A stretch of DNA of 12,312 bases from Actinomycetes bacterium (GTDB taxonomy: Bacteria; Actinomycetota; Thermoleophilia; Gaiellales; Gaiellaceae). Below, piece by piece: positions 5,685 to 12,158 of the stretch. The translations under genes and the position numbers were made by a program. The notes beneath the pieces are model-generated. The model saw only the letters and a list, made by a program, of their open reading frames with translations, was not told where the DNA came from and did not search any database. How positions within the stretch are numbered: position 1 is the first letter of the stretch; each line of letters opens with the position of its first letter. Location of the stretch: NCBI GenBank assembly GCA_025350775.1, contig JANXXF010000299.1:1-12312 (forward strand), given 5' to 3'.

Positions 5685-5797
5685 CGGTCGTCCTCCATGC
5701 GGAGAGCGTAGCGCTCGACGAGTCGGACGAGCTGTCGAAGCTGGTACGGCTTTGCCTTGCCGTTGGCGAGACGCGCCAGCAGACGCCGGAGATTCAT
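5681..5797 (-). pseudogene. hicA: HicA toxin remnant with an in-frame internal deletion (38 codons)
   Basis: The 38-residue frame starts at ATG 5797 and stops at TGA 5683-5681, overlapping the hicB TTG start. Residues 1-13 (MNLRRLLARLANG) match how HicA toxins of this subfamily begin. Residues 14-38 (KAKPYQLRQLVRLVERYALRMEDDR, shown here as KAKPYQLRQL and VRLVERYALRMEDDR) match how they end. Full-length members are about 80-85 residues and carry a central G-S-H segment with the catalytic histidine; that middle, about 45 codons, is absent. The deletion kept the frame, the promoter-like TAGCGT box and the coupling to hicB. I infer an inactive toxin, although a short peptide may still be made. 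The subfamily ends are recalled, not aligned. Confidence 0.72.
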
Positions 5798-5803
5798 GGG
5801 CAC

Positions 5804-5809
5804 ACGCTA
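5804..5809 (-). promoter_or_regulatory. Candidate -10 box TAGCGT for the hicA remnant and hicB
   Basis: Read on the - strand, TAGCGT lies exactly 6 nt before ATG 5797, the same arrangement as the other leaderless starts here. It would drive hicB through the remnant. Confidence 0.45.
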
Positions 5810-5855
5810 GCCGCTGGCTTGCGGTCTGACGAGTTGTCCATTCTGGCGACGGCAG

Positions 5856-5879
5856 AAAGTGCCAGGTGCCTGATATCAG
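5856..5879. repeat. Short dyad-rich element (possible remnant of an interspersed palindrome)
   Basis: In the 78-nt gap between the exporter gene and the hicA remnant there is AAGTGCCAGGTGCC followed by the perfect 10-bp palindrome CTGATATCAG (5870-5879). The palindrome runs into the stop codon of the exporter gene at 5878-5876. AAGTGCCAGG-type palindromes occur as interspersed elements in some high-GC genomes (from memory). Only one arm is clear here. Confidence 0.3.
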
Positions 5880-8086
5880 TCGCCGGCAGCAGGCGCGGGG
5901 GCCTGCCCGGGCGCCGGTGCCAGCGGTGACGCTTTGACGCGCGCGATCCGCGCCACGCTCTCCGGCAGCCACCAGTTCCAGCGGCCGAAGTACGACATCA
6001 GGCTCGGCACGAGGATGGCGCGGACGACGGTGGCGTCGAGGAAGATCGCCACGGCGAGGCCGACGCCGAACTGCTGAAGGCCGACGATCGAGCCGGCGAT
6101 GAAGCCGGAGAACGCGGCCACCATGACGATCGCCGCGGCGGTGACGATGCGGCCGGTGTGCTCGAGCCCGTGGGCGACGGCGCGCGTGTTGTCCTGGACG
6201 TCGTCCCACGACTCGCGCATGCGGGAGACAAGGAACACCTCGTAGTCCATCGACAGCCCGAAGAGCATCGCGAACAGGAAGATCGGGATCCAGCCCTCGA
6301 TCTGGTCGACCTGGTAGATGCCGCCGAGGTGCGAGCCGAACCCCCAGCGGAAGAAGACGACGAGCATCCCGTAGCTGGCCGCCACCGACAGCAGGTTGAG
6401 CACGACGGCCTTCAGCGGCAGCAGCAGCGAGCGAAACGCGCGCAGCAGCAGCAGGTACGTCAGCACCAGTACCGCGAGCACCAGCCAGGGGAACGCGCCG
6501 TACGCGCGGTGGAGGAAGTCGACGCCCTGCGGCGGCCCGCCACCCGCGAGCACCTCGACAGCGGCAGGGAACCTCGCGGCCGGGATGATGTCGTGGCGCA
6601 GCCGGCCGACGAACTTCTGGGCCGGCTTCGAGCCGTAGTCGCTGTGGCCGGCCACCATCACCTGCGCGTAGCGCCCGCTCGCGTCGACGAAGCGGCCGCT
6701 CGGCAGGAAGAAGATCTGCGCGACCTCCGGGTCCTTACGCAGCTCCGTCTCGAGCCGGGAGATGCCGGCGACGATCGGCGCTGCCAGCACGTTGCCACCG
6801 GGGCCCGCGTCGACAAGGATCTGCGACGGCGAGACCGCGCCCGGGCCCACCGCGTCGCGCAACAGGTCGAAGCCCTGCATCGACTGGGGCGAGCGCGGGA
6901 TGCCCGTCGTCGACCCGGGCGTCAGCTGCAGGGCGTACACGGGAACCGCGGCAGCGATCACCACGGCCGCGCCGCCGGCCAGCCACACTGCCGGGCGCTT
7001 CATGATCGAGCGGGCCAGCCGCGCCCACAGGCCGCGGTCGACGTCGGTGGTGGAGGCGAGCTCGCGGAGCGGCAGGCCATGCCGCCGGAGCCACGGGCTG
7101 ACGTGATGCTTGCGCACCCCGCGCTCGCCGAACACGGCGAGCAGCGCCGGCTGCAGCGTCACCGCCGCGACGATCGAGAGCACCGGCAGCAGGAACCCGG
7201 CGAGCCCGATCGAGCGGATGAACGGCAGCGGGATGAAGAGCAGCATCGCCAGGCCGATCGCCACGGTGCCACCCGAGAAGATGACCGCGCGCCCGGCCGT
7301 CTCCATCGTGCGCACGACGGCCTGGTCGCGGTCGAGCCCGCGCGCGAGCTCCTCGCGGAAGCGGTACACGACGAGCAGCGAGTAGTCGACGGCGATGCCG
7401 AGGCCGATCAGCTGCACGAGGTTCGTCGAGTAGGTCGCGATCGTCATCTCGTGGGCGATCAGGTAGACGAGCCCGAGCGTCCCGAAGATCGTCGCGCCGG
7501 CGAACAGGAACGGGATCGCGACCGCCCACGACAGCCCGAACACGGCGAGCAGCACACCGAGCGCGATCGGCAGGGCGATCGACTCGCCCTTCTTCAGGTC
7601 GTTCGCGAAGATGGGGTCGAGATCGCGCTGGATCGCGGCAGCGCCGGTGACGTAGACGGTGACGCCGGGCGGGGCACCGATCGCGCTCTTCAGCCGGTAC
7701 GTGTAGCCCTTCGCGGCTGCGAGCTGGAGGCTCGTGGTGACGTCCTGGTAGAGGAGCGTCGGGCTCGCGCTACGCAGCTCGGCCGCCTTGCCGGTCGGGA
7801 TCACGCTGGCGCCGCGCTCGACGCGGGCGGCGAGGTCGGCGCGCAGCCCGGGCGCGTCGGCGTCCTTGACTTTGAAGACGATGGTGAAGGCGCCGTCGCT
7901 GCGGTCGCCGAAGTGTTTTTCGAGGGTTGTGCGGACGTGCTCGGAGTCGGTGCCCGGGACGGTGAAGGTGTTGGAGAGCAGCTTCGAGAGCTGCGTGGAC
8001 GCGCCAAGCCCGAGCACGAGCACCGCCAGCCACACGCCGAGCACCGGCCAGCGGAAGCGGATGACGAGGTGCGTCCAGCGGGTCAT
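5876..8086 (-). CDS. MMPL/RND-family membrane exporter
   Basis: This 736-residue inner-membrane protein belongs to the MMPL branch of the RND superfamily, proton-driven exporters of lipids and other hydrophobic compounds. The order is typical: TM1 (12-30), a first periplasmic domain (about 31-165), a TM2-6 block (about 167-320), TM7 near 365-387, a second periplasmic domain (about 388-530) and a TM8-12 block (about 532-700), then an Ala/Pro tail. The paired proton-relay residues are present as GIAVDYSLLV (D234/Y235) and GLSMDYEVFL (D614/Y615), and ILVPSLM near 691-697 ends the last helix. ATG 8086 overlaps the stop of the upstream transporter gene (ATGA). The frame is open to 8920, but that extension is out of frame with the real gene there. 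The substrate is not readable; it is the last gene of a six-gene run. Confidence 0.93.
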   Translation of the reverse strand: MTRWTHLVIRFRWPVLGVWLAVLVLGLGASTQLSKLLSNTFTVPGTDSEHVRTTLEKHFGDRSDGAFTIVFKVKDADAPGLRADLAARVERGASVIPTGKAAELRSASPTLLYQDVTTSLQLAAAKGYTYRLKSAIGAPPGVTVYVTGAAAIQRDLDPIFANDLKKGESIALPIALGVLLAVFGLSWAVAIPFLFAGATIFGTLGLVYLIAHEMTIATYSTNLVQLIGLGIAVDYSLLVVYRFREELARGLDRDQAVVRTMETAGRAVIFSGGTVAIGLAMLLFIPLPFIRSIGLAGFLLPVLSIVAAVTLQPALLAVFGERGVRKHHVSPWLRRHGLPLRELASTTDVDRGLWARLARSIMKRPAVWLAGGAAVVIAAAVPVYALQLTPGSTTGIPRSPQSMQGFDLLRDAVGPGAVSPSQILVDAGPGGNVLAAPIVAGISRLETELRKDPEVAQIFFLPSGRFVDASGRYAQVMVAGHSDYGSKPAQKFVGRLRHDIIPAARFPAAVEVLAGGGPPQGVDFLHRAYGAFPWLVLAVLVLTYLLLLRAFRSLLLPLKAVVLNLLSVAASYGMLVVFFRWGFGSHLGGIYQVDQIEGWIPIFLFAMLFGLSMDYEVFLVSRMRESWDDVQDNTRAVAHGLEHTGRIVTAAAIVMVAAFSGFIAGSIVGLQQFGVGLAVAIFLDATVVRAILVPSLMSYFGRWNWWLPESVARIARVKASPLAPAPGQAPAPAAGD

Positions 8087-8973
8087 GGCGCCGCGGACGC
8101 TACGGGAGGGCCGGGAGCGGCCGGAGCAGTGGGCGCGCTGACGGCGTGCCCGTCGCGGGAGAGCACGACTGCGCCGACGACGACGCAGGCGAACGCGAGG
8201 ATGCGCGCGGCGCCGGCCGCCCCGCCGGGCAGTGGCTCGTGGTAGATCGACATGCCGGCGGCGATCGGCACCGCGTTTGTCAGCAGTGTCGCGAGGCCGG
8301 CCGTGGTGAGCGCGCTGCCGCGCTGGAAGCCCATCTGCAAGACGAGCGTGCCGATGCCGTAGGCGGAGAGCATCAGCGGTGCCAGCGCGATTCGCCCACC
8401 GCCTTCGACGACCGACTTGGTGGCGACGTCGCCGGCGGCGAAGAGGATGCCCGCGGCGATGCCGTACCTCGTCCCGCCGCCGAGCACGCGGTCGCCCGGC
8501 CGCACGGCCAGCGCGGCCACGACGAACGACCCGCCGACCCAGGCGAGGACGGCGACCCAGTCGCCGGAGCTGCCGTGCTCGGCGCCGCCGCCCAGGGAGA
8601 GGCCGAGCAGCGCGAGGCCGGTGACGGCGATCGCGACGCCGAGGCGCTCCCGTCGGTGGAGCCTCGCGCTGCCCAGGCGGCTGACGAGGAAAGCCAGCAC
8701 GCCGATGCCGCCTGCCGACGCGGCCTGCACCAGCGCGAGCGGCGCGAGCGCGAGCGCGAGGACGTAGAGCGACCAGCCGCCGACCTCGGCCCAGAAACCG
8801 AGCAGCCAGCGACGGCTCGCCAGCAGCAGGCGCGCAGCCGCGAGCGGGCGCTTGACCGACAGCGGCGGCAGCAGCGAGGCGGCGCCGTGCTCGACGAGGT
8901 AGCCCCAGTTGAGCAGGCACGCCGAGGCGATCGTGATCACGAGCGCGAGCGCGAGCTGGACGTCAGCACTCAC
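8083..8973 (-). CDS. EamA/DMT-type membrane transporter
   Basis: This 296-residue, very hydrophobic protein has nine to ten predicted membrane segments in two halves (about 7-130 and 138-272), the plan of the drug/metabolite transporter superfamily (EamA-like). It contains the typical late motif TNAVPIAAGMSIYHEPLPG (232-250), where family members have P...G...GEPLP. The tail after 273 is Pro/Ala-rich and probably cytosolic. The substrate is unknown. GTG 8973 is the start because it lies 4 nt after the stop of the lipoprotein gene and opens the first hydrophobic helix. The stop overlaps the exporter ATG (ATGA), so the two transporters are probably made together. Confidence 0.82.
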   Translation of the reverse strand: MSADVQLALALVITIASACLLNWGYLVEHGAASLLPPLSVKRPLAAARLLLASRRWLLGFWAEVGGWSLYVLALALAPLALVQAASAGGIGVLAFLVSRLGSARLHRRERLGVAIAVTGLALLGLSLGGGAEHGSSGDWVAVLAWVGGSFVVAALAVRPGDRVLGGGTRYGIAAGILFAAGDVATKSVVEGGGRIALAPLMLSAYGIGTLVLQMGFQRGSALTTAGLATLLTNAVPIAAGMSIYHEPLPGGAAGAARILAFACVVVGAVVLSRDGHAVSAPTAPAAPGPPVASAAP

Positions 8974-8977
8974 CGGC

Positions 8978-9595
8978 TCAGGCCGCCGTCAGCGTGAACG
9001 AGGAAAGCAGGGCGGCGCAAGGCTCGTCCGGATCGCTGGCGGCCCGCCGGCAGACCAGCAGCCACTCCGTCGTGCCGCGCAGGACGAACGTGACCTGCTG
9101 GGTGAGGCTCTCGTCGCCGACGGTGTAGGTGATCCGGTACGAGCGCACCAGCCGGCCGGCGACGGTGAGGGTCTTCTTCGCGATGACCTTCCCCTTGCGT
9201 CCGGCGGCGAGGCTGGCTGCGACGCCGTCGAGCTCGCGAGCGGTCGCCTCGAAGCGGTCGGGGGCGTACGGCTTGACGAGCTTGTACTCGCCCACGGTGA
9301 TGAGCTGCCACACGGCGCCCGAGACGTTCATGCCCCGCGGGGTGGCCAGCGGGCGCCAGCGAGCCGGCGCGGTGAAGGTGTAGCCGGTGCCCTTGACGAC
9401 CTGATCGGTGGGCGCGGCCGTCGTCTTCGCGGGCGTGCTCCCGCGGCCGCAGCCGCCGGCGAGTGCCGCGAAGAGGGCGACGCCCGTGAGCGCGGCCGCA
9501 CTGGCGAGGCGGCGACGGGTGAGCCTGCGGCCGCCCCGGGCGAGCGTGCGGCTGCCCCTGGCGCGGCCGGTGCCGGTGCGGCGGTTGCGGATCAT
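8978..9595 (-). CDS. Probable lipoprotein with PsbP/DUF1795-like domain
   Basis: This 205-residue protein has a basic N-region with 12 arginines in the first 29 residues, then a hydrophobic stretch (30-46) ending in AGGC, so C49 is the likely lipid-anchored cysteine. TRRRLA (26-31) resembles a twin-arginine motif, so Tat export is possible. The mature part starts with a low-complexity linker and then GTGYTFTAPARWRPL (69-83), the characteristic entry of the PsbP/Mog1 or DUF1795-like fold. It ends with a strand carrying C182 and C193, which may form a disulfide. The function is unknown. ATG 9595 overlaps the upstream peptidase stop (ATGA), and its own stop is 4 nt before the next gene. A later start is possible but would remove the basic region. 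Confidence 0.72.
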   Translation of the reverse strand: MIRNRRTGTGRARGSRTLARGGRRLTRRRLASAAALTGVALFAALAGGCGRGSTPAKTTAAPTDQVVKGTGYTFTAPARWRPLATPRGMNVSGAVWQLITVGEYKLVKPYAPDRFEATARELDGVAASLAAGRKGKVIAKKTLTVAGRLVRSYRITYTVGDESLTQQVTFVLRGTTEWLLVCRRAASDPDEPCAALLSSFTLTAA

Positions 9596-10833
9596 CGGTC
9601 GTCGGCCTCCAGCAGGATCGCCGCCGCGTGCCCGGCGGCGACGCTACGGACGGGCAGCGTCGGCGTCGCGCTGACGCGGAGGTCGCGCCCGTGCGCCCAG
9701 GCGGCGAGGAACGGCGTCGGGTTGACGGCGCCGTCGTAGCCGAGCGGGGCGAGCGCCGCCGGGTGCACCTCGAAGTGCAGGTGCGGCGGCGTGTGCTCGG
9801 CGTCGCCCGATGAGCCGAGCGTGCCGAGCGGCTGGCCGACATGCACCCGCGCGCCCGTGCGCGCGGCGGCGGTGAAGGCATCGAGGTGGGCGTAGTAGTA
9901 GGTGGTGCCTGCTGCATCACGCAACCACAGGCGGTGGCCGCCACGGGCGTTCCAGCCGATCTCGAACAGGGTGCCGCTGGCGACGGCGAGCACGGGTGTG
10001 CCGCGCGGCCCGAAGAGGTCGATGCCGTGATGCCACTCGAGGCCGGCGCGGGCTGCGCCGAAGGTGTCGACCACCGGGGTGCGCCGGGCGAGCGGGAAGG
10101 CGCGGCCGCCGGGGGTGACGAAGGCCGGGGCCGCGGCGACGACGACGGTGCGGGCTGCGGTGTGCGCGGCAGCCGTGCGCGGCTGTGGGGGCGGGGTGCC
10201 CGTGGCGCCGGCGCGGCCGATCACGATGACGGTGCCGGCCGGCACGCCGCGGTGCTGTGCGACCAGCTGCAGGCGGAGCGCGTCGACCGTGCTGCTGCCG
10301 TCACTGCCGCTGTCCCGGCCGCGCGGCGCGCCCACCTCGAGCACGGCCCAATCGCCGACAGGGATGCGGCTGCCCGCCCGCGCTGCGACTGCGGTGCCGA
10401 GCACCGTGAGGCCGGTGATCGAGAGGGAGGTCGTTGCCGTTCCAGTCGCCGCCGCGGCGCCGGTTGCGCTCACCGTCAGCGCCTCCACGGCGACCTCGCC
10501 GTCGAGCAGCTCCACGCGGACGGCCGCGACCACGCCGGCCACCGCATCCGGCCCGGTTGTGGCACCCGCCCGCGCCGCGGCGACGCGCACCAGCGAGCCG
10601 TCTGGCGGGACGGCGATCGCCCTCGCCCCGACGGCGGGACGGCCGGTCACGGCGGTGGCAAAGCGCAGCGCGGGCTGCCCCGGCCGCGACACCTCGACGG
10701 CGACCGCCGACGCCCGCGGCACCACCCGCGCCGAGCCGCCCTTCGCGCTCACGGTCGCGATCACGGCGACCGCCACCGCGGCAGCGGCCACCGTTGCCGA
10801 CACGGCCTTGCGCGATGGCCGCCGCAGCCTCAT
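9592..10833 (-). CDS. Secreted M23-family metallopeptidase with N-terminal choice-of-anchor-P-like region
   Basis: This 413-residue protein has an N-terminal membrane/signal segment (about 10-30). Residues about 40-208 are Ala/Val/Thr-rich beta-type sequence. SLSITGLTVLGTAV (136-149), PVGDWAVLEVG (158-168) and VDALRLQLV...GTVIVIGRA resemble choice-of-anchor P domains of actinobacterial surface proteins. A Pro/Ala linker (213-238) leads to a LytM/M23 zinc peptidase domain (about 255-380), which cuts peptidoglycan cross-links. Its metal and catalytic residues are visible: H268 and D272 (HHGIDLFG), H316 (YYYAHL) and H351/H353 (HLHFEVH). An intact active site suggests a working cell-wall hydrolase rather than a regulator. 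ATG 10833 overlaps the stop of the upstream permease gene (ATGA). The anchor-P-like assignment is from memory of the pattern and is the less certain part. Confidence 0.88.
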   Translation of the reverse strand: MRLRRPSRKAVSATVAAAAVAVAVIATVSAKGGSARVVPRASAVAVEVSRPGQPALRFATAVTGRPAVGARAIAVPPDGSLVRVAAARAGATTGPDAVAGVVAAVRVELLDGEVAVEALTVSATGAAAATGTATTSLSITGLTVLGTAVAARAGSRIPVGDWAVLEVGAPRGRDSGSDGSSTVDALRLQLVAQHRGVPAGTVIVIGRAGATGTPPPQPRTAAAHTAARTVVVAAAPAFVTPGGRAFPLARRTPVVDTFGAARAGLEWHHGIDLFGPRGTPVLAVASGTLFEIGWNARGGHRLWLRDAAGTTYYYAHLDAFTAAARTGARVHVGQPLGTLGSSGDAEHTPPHLHFEVHPAALAPLGYDGAVNPTPFLAAWAHGRDLRVSATPTLPVRSVAAGHAAAILLEADDR

Positions 10834-11237
10834 GCCTGCTCCTCGCCGGCCGTGGCCTGCAGGCTCGGCCGTGTCTTCCAGGCGCGCCACAGGAGCTGGC
10901 TTGCCGTGTAGACGATGAGGCAGGCGAAGAGTCGCCGCAGGATGTAGTCGGGGACGGTGTGCGCGAGCTGGGCGCCGCCGACGACACCCGCGATCGAGGC
11001 GATCCCGATGAAGACCGAGGCACGCCACGAGACATGTCCGTACTTGTTCTGGCGCCAGGCGCCGACGAGCGCCGTCGGGATCACGGCGAGCAGCGACGAC
11101 GCGGTCGCATGGATCTGAGTGAGCCCGAGGATCAGCGTCATCGTCGGCACGAACAGCACGCCGCCGCCGACGCCGAACATCGCCGACAGCACGCCGACGC
11201 CGAGGCCGATGAAGACGACCAGCACTTCCTTCCACAT
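10830..11237 (-). CDS. Half-size TauE/SafE (TSUP) permease subunit, second copy
   Basis: This 135-residue membrane protein is one half of a sulfite exporter TauE/SafE (TSUP) permease. The hallmark GVGVLSAMFGVGGGVLFVPT (13-32) is present, followed by HATASSLLAVIPTALVG (43-59) and two more hydrophobic stretches (about 75-90 and 101-117). That makes about four membrane segments, against seven or eight in standard permeases of about 250 residues. The substrate would be a small anion such as sulfite, sulfoacetate or another organosulfur compound, but this is not readable. ATG 11237 shares one base with the stop of the neighbouring half gene (TGATG), so the two halves are translated in sequence and probably form one heteromeric permease. 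The frame is open upstream, but that part overlaps the other half. Confidence 0.85.
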   Translation of the reverse strand: MWKEVLVVFIGLGVGVLSAMFGVGGGVLFVPTMTLILGLTQIHATASSLLAVIPTALVGAWRQNKYGHVSWRASVFIGIASIAGVVGGAQLAHTVPDYILRRLFACLIVYTASQLLWRAWKTRPSLQATAGEEQA

Positions 11238-11578
11238 CAGATGAACAGCCTCACGGCGATCGCCAGCAGCAGCACGGCGAAGAGGATGCTGAGCGTGCGC
11301 GTCTTGATCCGCTGCTGCAGCCCGGCGCCGTAGTACGCGCCCGCTGCCGCCGGCAGCCCGAGCAGCAGCGCCGCGCCCGGCTTGACCTCGCCGTGCAGGC
11401 CGTAGGTGATGACGCCTGCCAGCGCGGTGATGCCGACAGCGCCCAGCGACGTCGCGGTGGCGCCGCGCAGCGGGAACTTCAGCCACATCAGCAGCAGCGG
11501 CACGATCACGAGGCCGCCGCCGACGCCGAACAGCGCGCTGAACACGCCGGCGATCAGGCCGATGACGAGCAGCTTCAC
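11237..11578 (-). CDS. Half-size TauE/SafE (TSUP) permease subunit, first copy
   Basis: This 113-residue protein is the other TSUP half, with the same hallmark GVFSALFGVGGGLVIVPLLL (11-30) and ATATSLGAVGITALAG (40-55), then two further hydrophobic segments (about 66-85 and 95-112). It and the next gene align along their whole length in this pattern, so they look like the two repeats of a classic TSUP protein carried as separate genes. GTG 11578 is the only reasonable start because an in-frame TAA lies 12 nt upstream. That TAA is part of the candidate -10 box TAAGAT, 6 nt from the GTG, so the six-gene transcript probably starts leaderless here. Confidence 0.85.
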   Translation of the reverse strand: MKLLVIGLIAGVFSALFGVGGGLVIVPLLLMWLKFPLRGATATSLGAVGITALAGVITYGLHGEVKPGAALLLGLPAAAGAYYGAGLQQRIKTRTLSILFAVLLLAIAVRLFI

Positions 11579-11584
11579 CGGACT

Positions 11585-11590
11585 ATCTTA
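11585..11590 (-). promoter_or_regulatory. Candidate -10 box TAAGAT for the six-gene operon
   Basis: Read on the - strand, TAAGAT is close to the consensus TATAAT and lies exactly 6 nt before GTG 11578. The spacer AGTCCG has no Shine-Dalgarno character. All five following genes overlap or lie within 4 nt, so this may be the only promoter for 11578-5876. Confidence 0.6.
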
Positions 11591-11615
11591 GGCTTCGTCC
11601 GTGGCTGTGCCCTTG

Positions 11616-11621
11616 TAGAGT
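11616..11621 (+). promoter_or_regulatory. Candidate -10 box TAGAGT for the cupin gene
   Basis: TAGAGT fits TANNNT and would start the transcript near 11628, inside the palindrome at 11626-11637. This leaves a leader of about 26 nt that includes the ribosome binding site. The -35 is unclear. Confidence 0.35.
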
Positions 11622-11625
11622 CGCG

Positions 11626-11637
11626 CGAACCGGTTCG
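11626..11637. promoter_or_regulatory. Perfect 12-bp palindrome CGAACCGGTTCG upstream of the cupin gene
   Basis: CGAACCGGTTCG is its own reverse complement and lies between the candidate -10 box and the ribosome binding site of the cupin gene, near the expected transcription start. An operator for a dimeric repressor is a reasonable inference. It is about 36 nt from the divergent operon's -10 box. Confidence 0.4.
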
Positions 11638-11643
11638 AGCGAA

Positions 11644-11648
11644 GGAGG
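11644..11648 (+). promoter_or_regulatory. Strong ribosome binding site GGAGG of the cupin gene
   Basis: GGAGG lies 5 nt before ATG 11654 and fixes this start. It contrasts with the leaderless starts of most neighbours. Confidence 0.7.
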
Positions 11649-11653
11649 AAGCG

Positions 11654-12046
11654 ATGGCCGTACCCGGGGTGGCGGTCGTCCGCGCAGCGGACGGCGTCGA
11701 CAAGCCGCAGGGCTTCACCTATTTCCACGGCGTGTCGAAGGAGGCGGTCGGGGCGACCCGGCTGGCGATGCACATCGGCGTGCTCCCGCCCGGCATGGTC
11801 GGCCCGGCGCACACGCACGCCGATCACGAGACGGCGGTGTACGTGCTGGAGGGCGAGGCGCTGATCCGCTGGGGCGCCGGCCTCGAGCACGAGACGCGCG
11901 CCGCCGCCGGCGACTTCGTCTTCGTGCCGGCGGGGCTGCCGCACCAGGCGATCAACCCGAGCGCCAGCGAGCCGTGCCGCACCGTGATTGCGCGGACGGA
12001 TCCGAGCGAGAGCGAGGCTGCGGTGATGGTCGGGACTCCGAGTTGA
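11654..12046 (+). CDS. Single-domain cupin protein
   Basis: This 130-residue protein has one cupin beta-barrel with both metal-binding motifs nearly perfect. Motif 1 is HTHADHETAVYVLEG (53-67) with H53, H55 and E59. Motif 2 is GDFVFVPAGLPHQAIN (86-101) with G86, P92, G94, H97 and N101. The four metal ligands H53, H55, E59 and H97 are all present, so it probably binds Mn, Fe, Zn or Ni. Small cupins of this kind act as dioxygenases, isomerases or ligand sensors, and the substrate cannot be told here. ATG 11654 is fixed by GGAGG 5 nt upstream, so the open frame back to 11393 is not used. It is transcribed away from the six-gene operon, sharing a 75-nt divergent region with it. Confidence 0.9.
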   Translation: MAVPGVAVVRAADGVDKPQGFTYFHGVSKEAVGATRLAMHIGVLPPGMVGPAHTHADHETAVYVLEGEALIRWGAGLEHETRAAAGDFVFVPAGLPHQAINPSASEPCRTVIARTDPSESEAAVMVGTPS

Positions 12047-12080
12047 GTGTGTAAGTGGATGGCGCCCTTCGTCTCGGAGT

Positions 12081-12100
12081 TCACCACCTCGAACGGGTGA
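12081..12100 (+). terminator. Weak hairpin downstream of the cupin gene
   Basis: TCACC (12081-12085) and GGTGA (12096-12100) can form a 5-bp stem with a 10-nt loop, 35 nt after the cupin stop codon. There is no T run, so termination here is only a suggestion. The rest of 12047-12116 holds nothing else I can support. Confidence 0.2.
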
Positions 12101-12118
12101 CTGCGGCGCGCGGGTCAT

Positions 12119-12137
12119 GCTGCATAATGAGTGCAGC
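12119..12137 (+). promoter_or_regulatory. Dyad GCTGCA-N7-TGCAGC over a CATAAT -10-like hexamer
   Basis: A perfect 6-bp inverted repeat (12119-12124 and 12132-12137) surrounds TAATGAG. The hexamer CATAAT at 12123-12128 is the best -10 match upstream of the right-edge gene. The dyad could be an operator over the promoter or an RNA hairpin if transcription begins further upstream. No convincing -35 is visible; GTGACT at 12097-12102 is about 20 nt away. Confidence 0.4.
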
Positions 12138-12158
12138 GAGATCCAAGGATCCCGTCAC

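Noticed and set aside
3422..5797. A defence island, suggested by two toxin-antitoxin loci within 2.4 kb
   Set aside because: The genes around them are metabolic and envelope genes without nucleases, helicases, methylases or mobile elements, so no defence system is supported.
5685..6209. Upstream extension of the hicB frame
   Set aside because: It crosses the hicA remnant, the intergenic gap and the exporter 3' end; TTG 5684 gives the family N-terminus and overlaps the hicA stop.
6158..8245. 695-codon open frame on the + strand opposite the MMPL exporter
   Set aside because: It is highly charged low-complexity sequence (Arg, Glu, Asp, His), has no domain pattern, and lies fully antisense to a clear exporter gene. 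It is a by-product of high GC codon use.
8087..8920. N-terminal extension of the exporter frame up to 8920
   Set aside because: It runs through the DMT transporter gene in another frame and is Arg/Ala low-complexity; ATG 8086 gives a standard first membrane helix.
12059..12100. 13-codon open frame after the cupin gene
   Set aside because: It is very short and has no ribosome binding site or -10 box at the usual spacing; it overlaps the weak hairpin.
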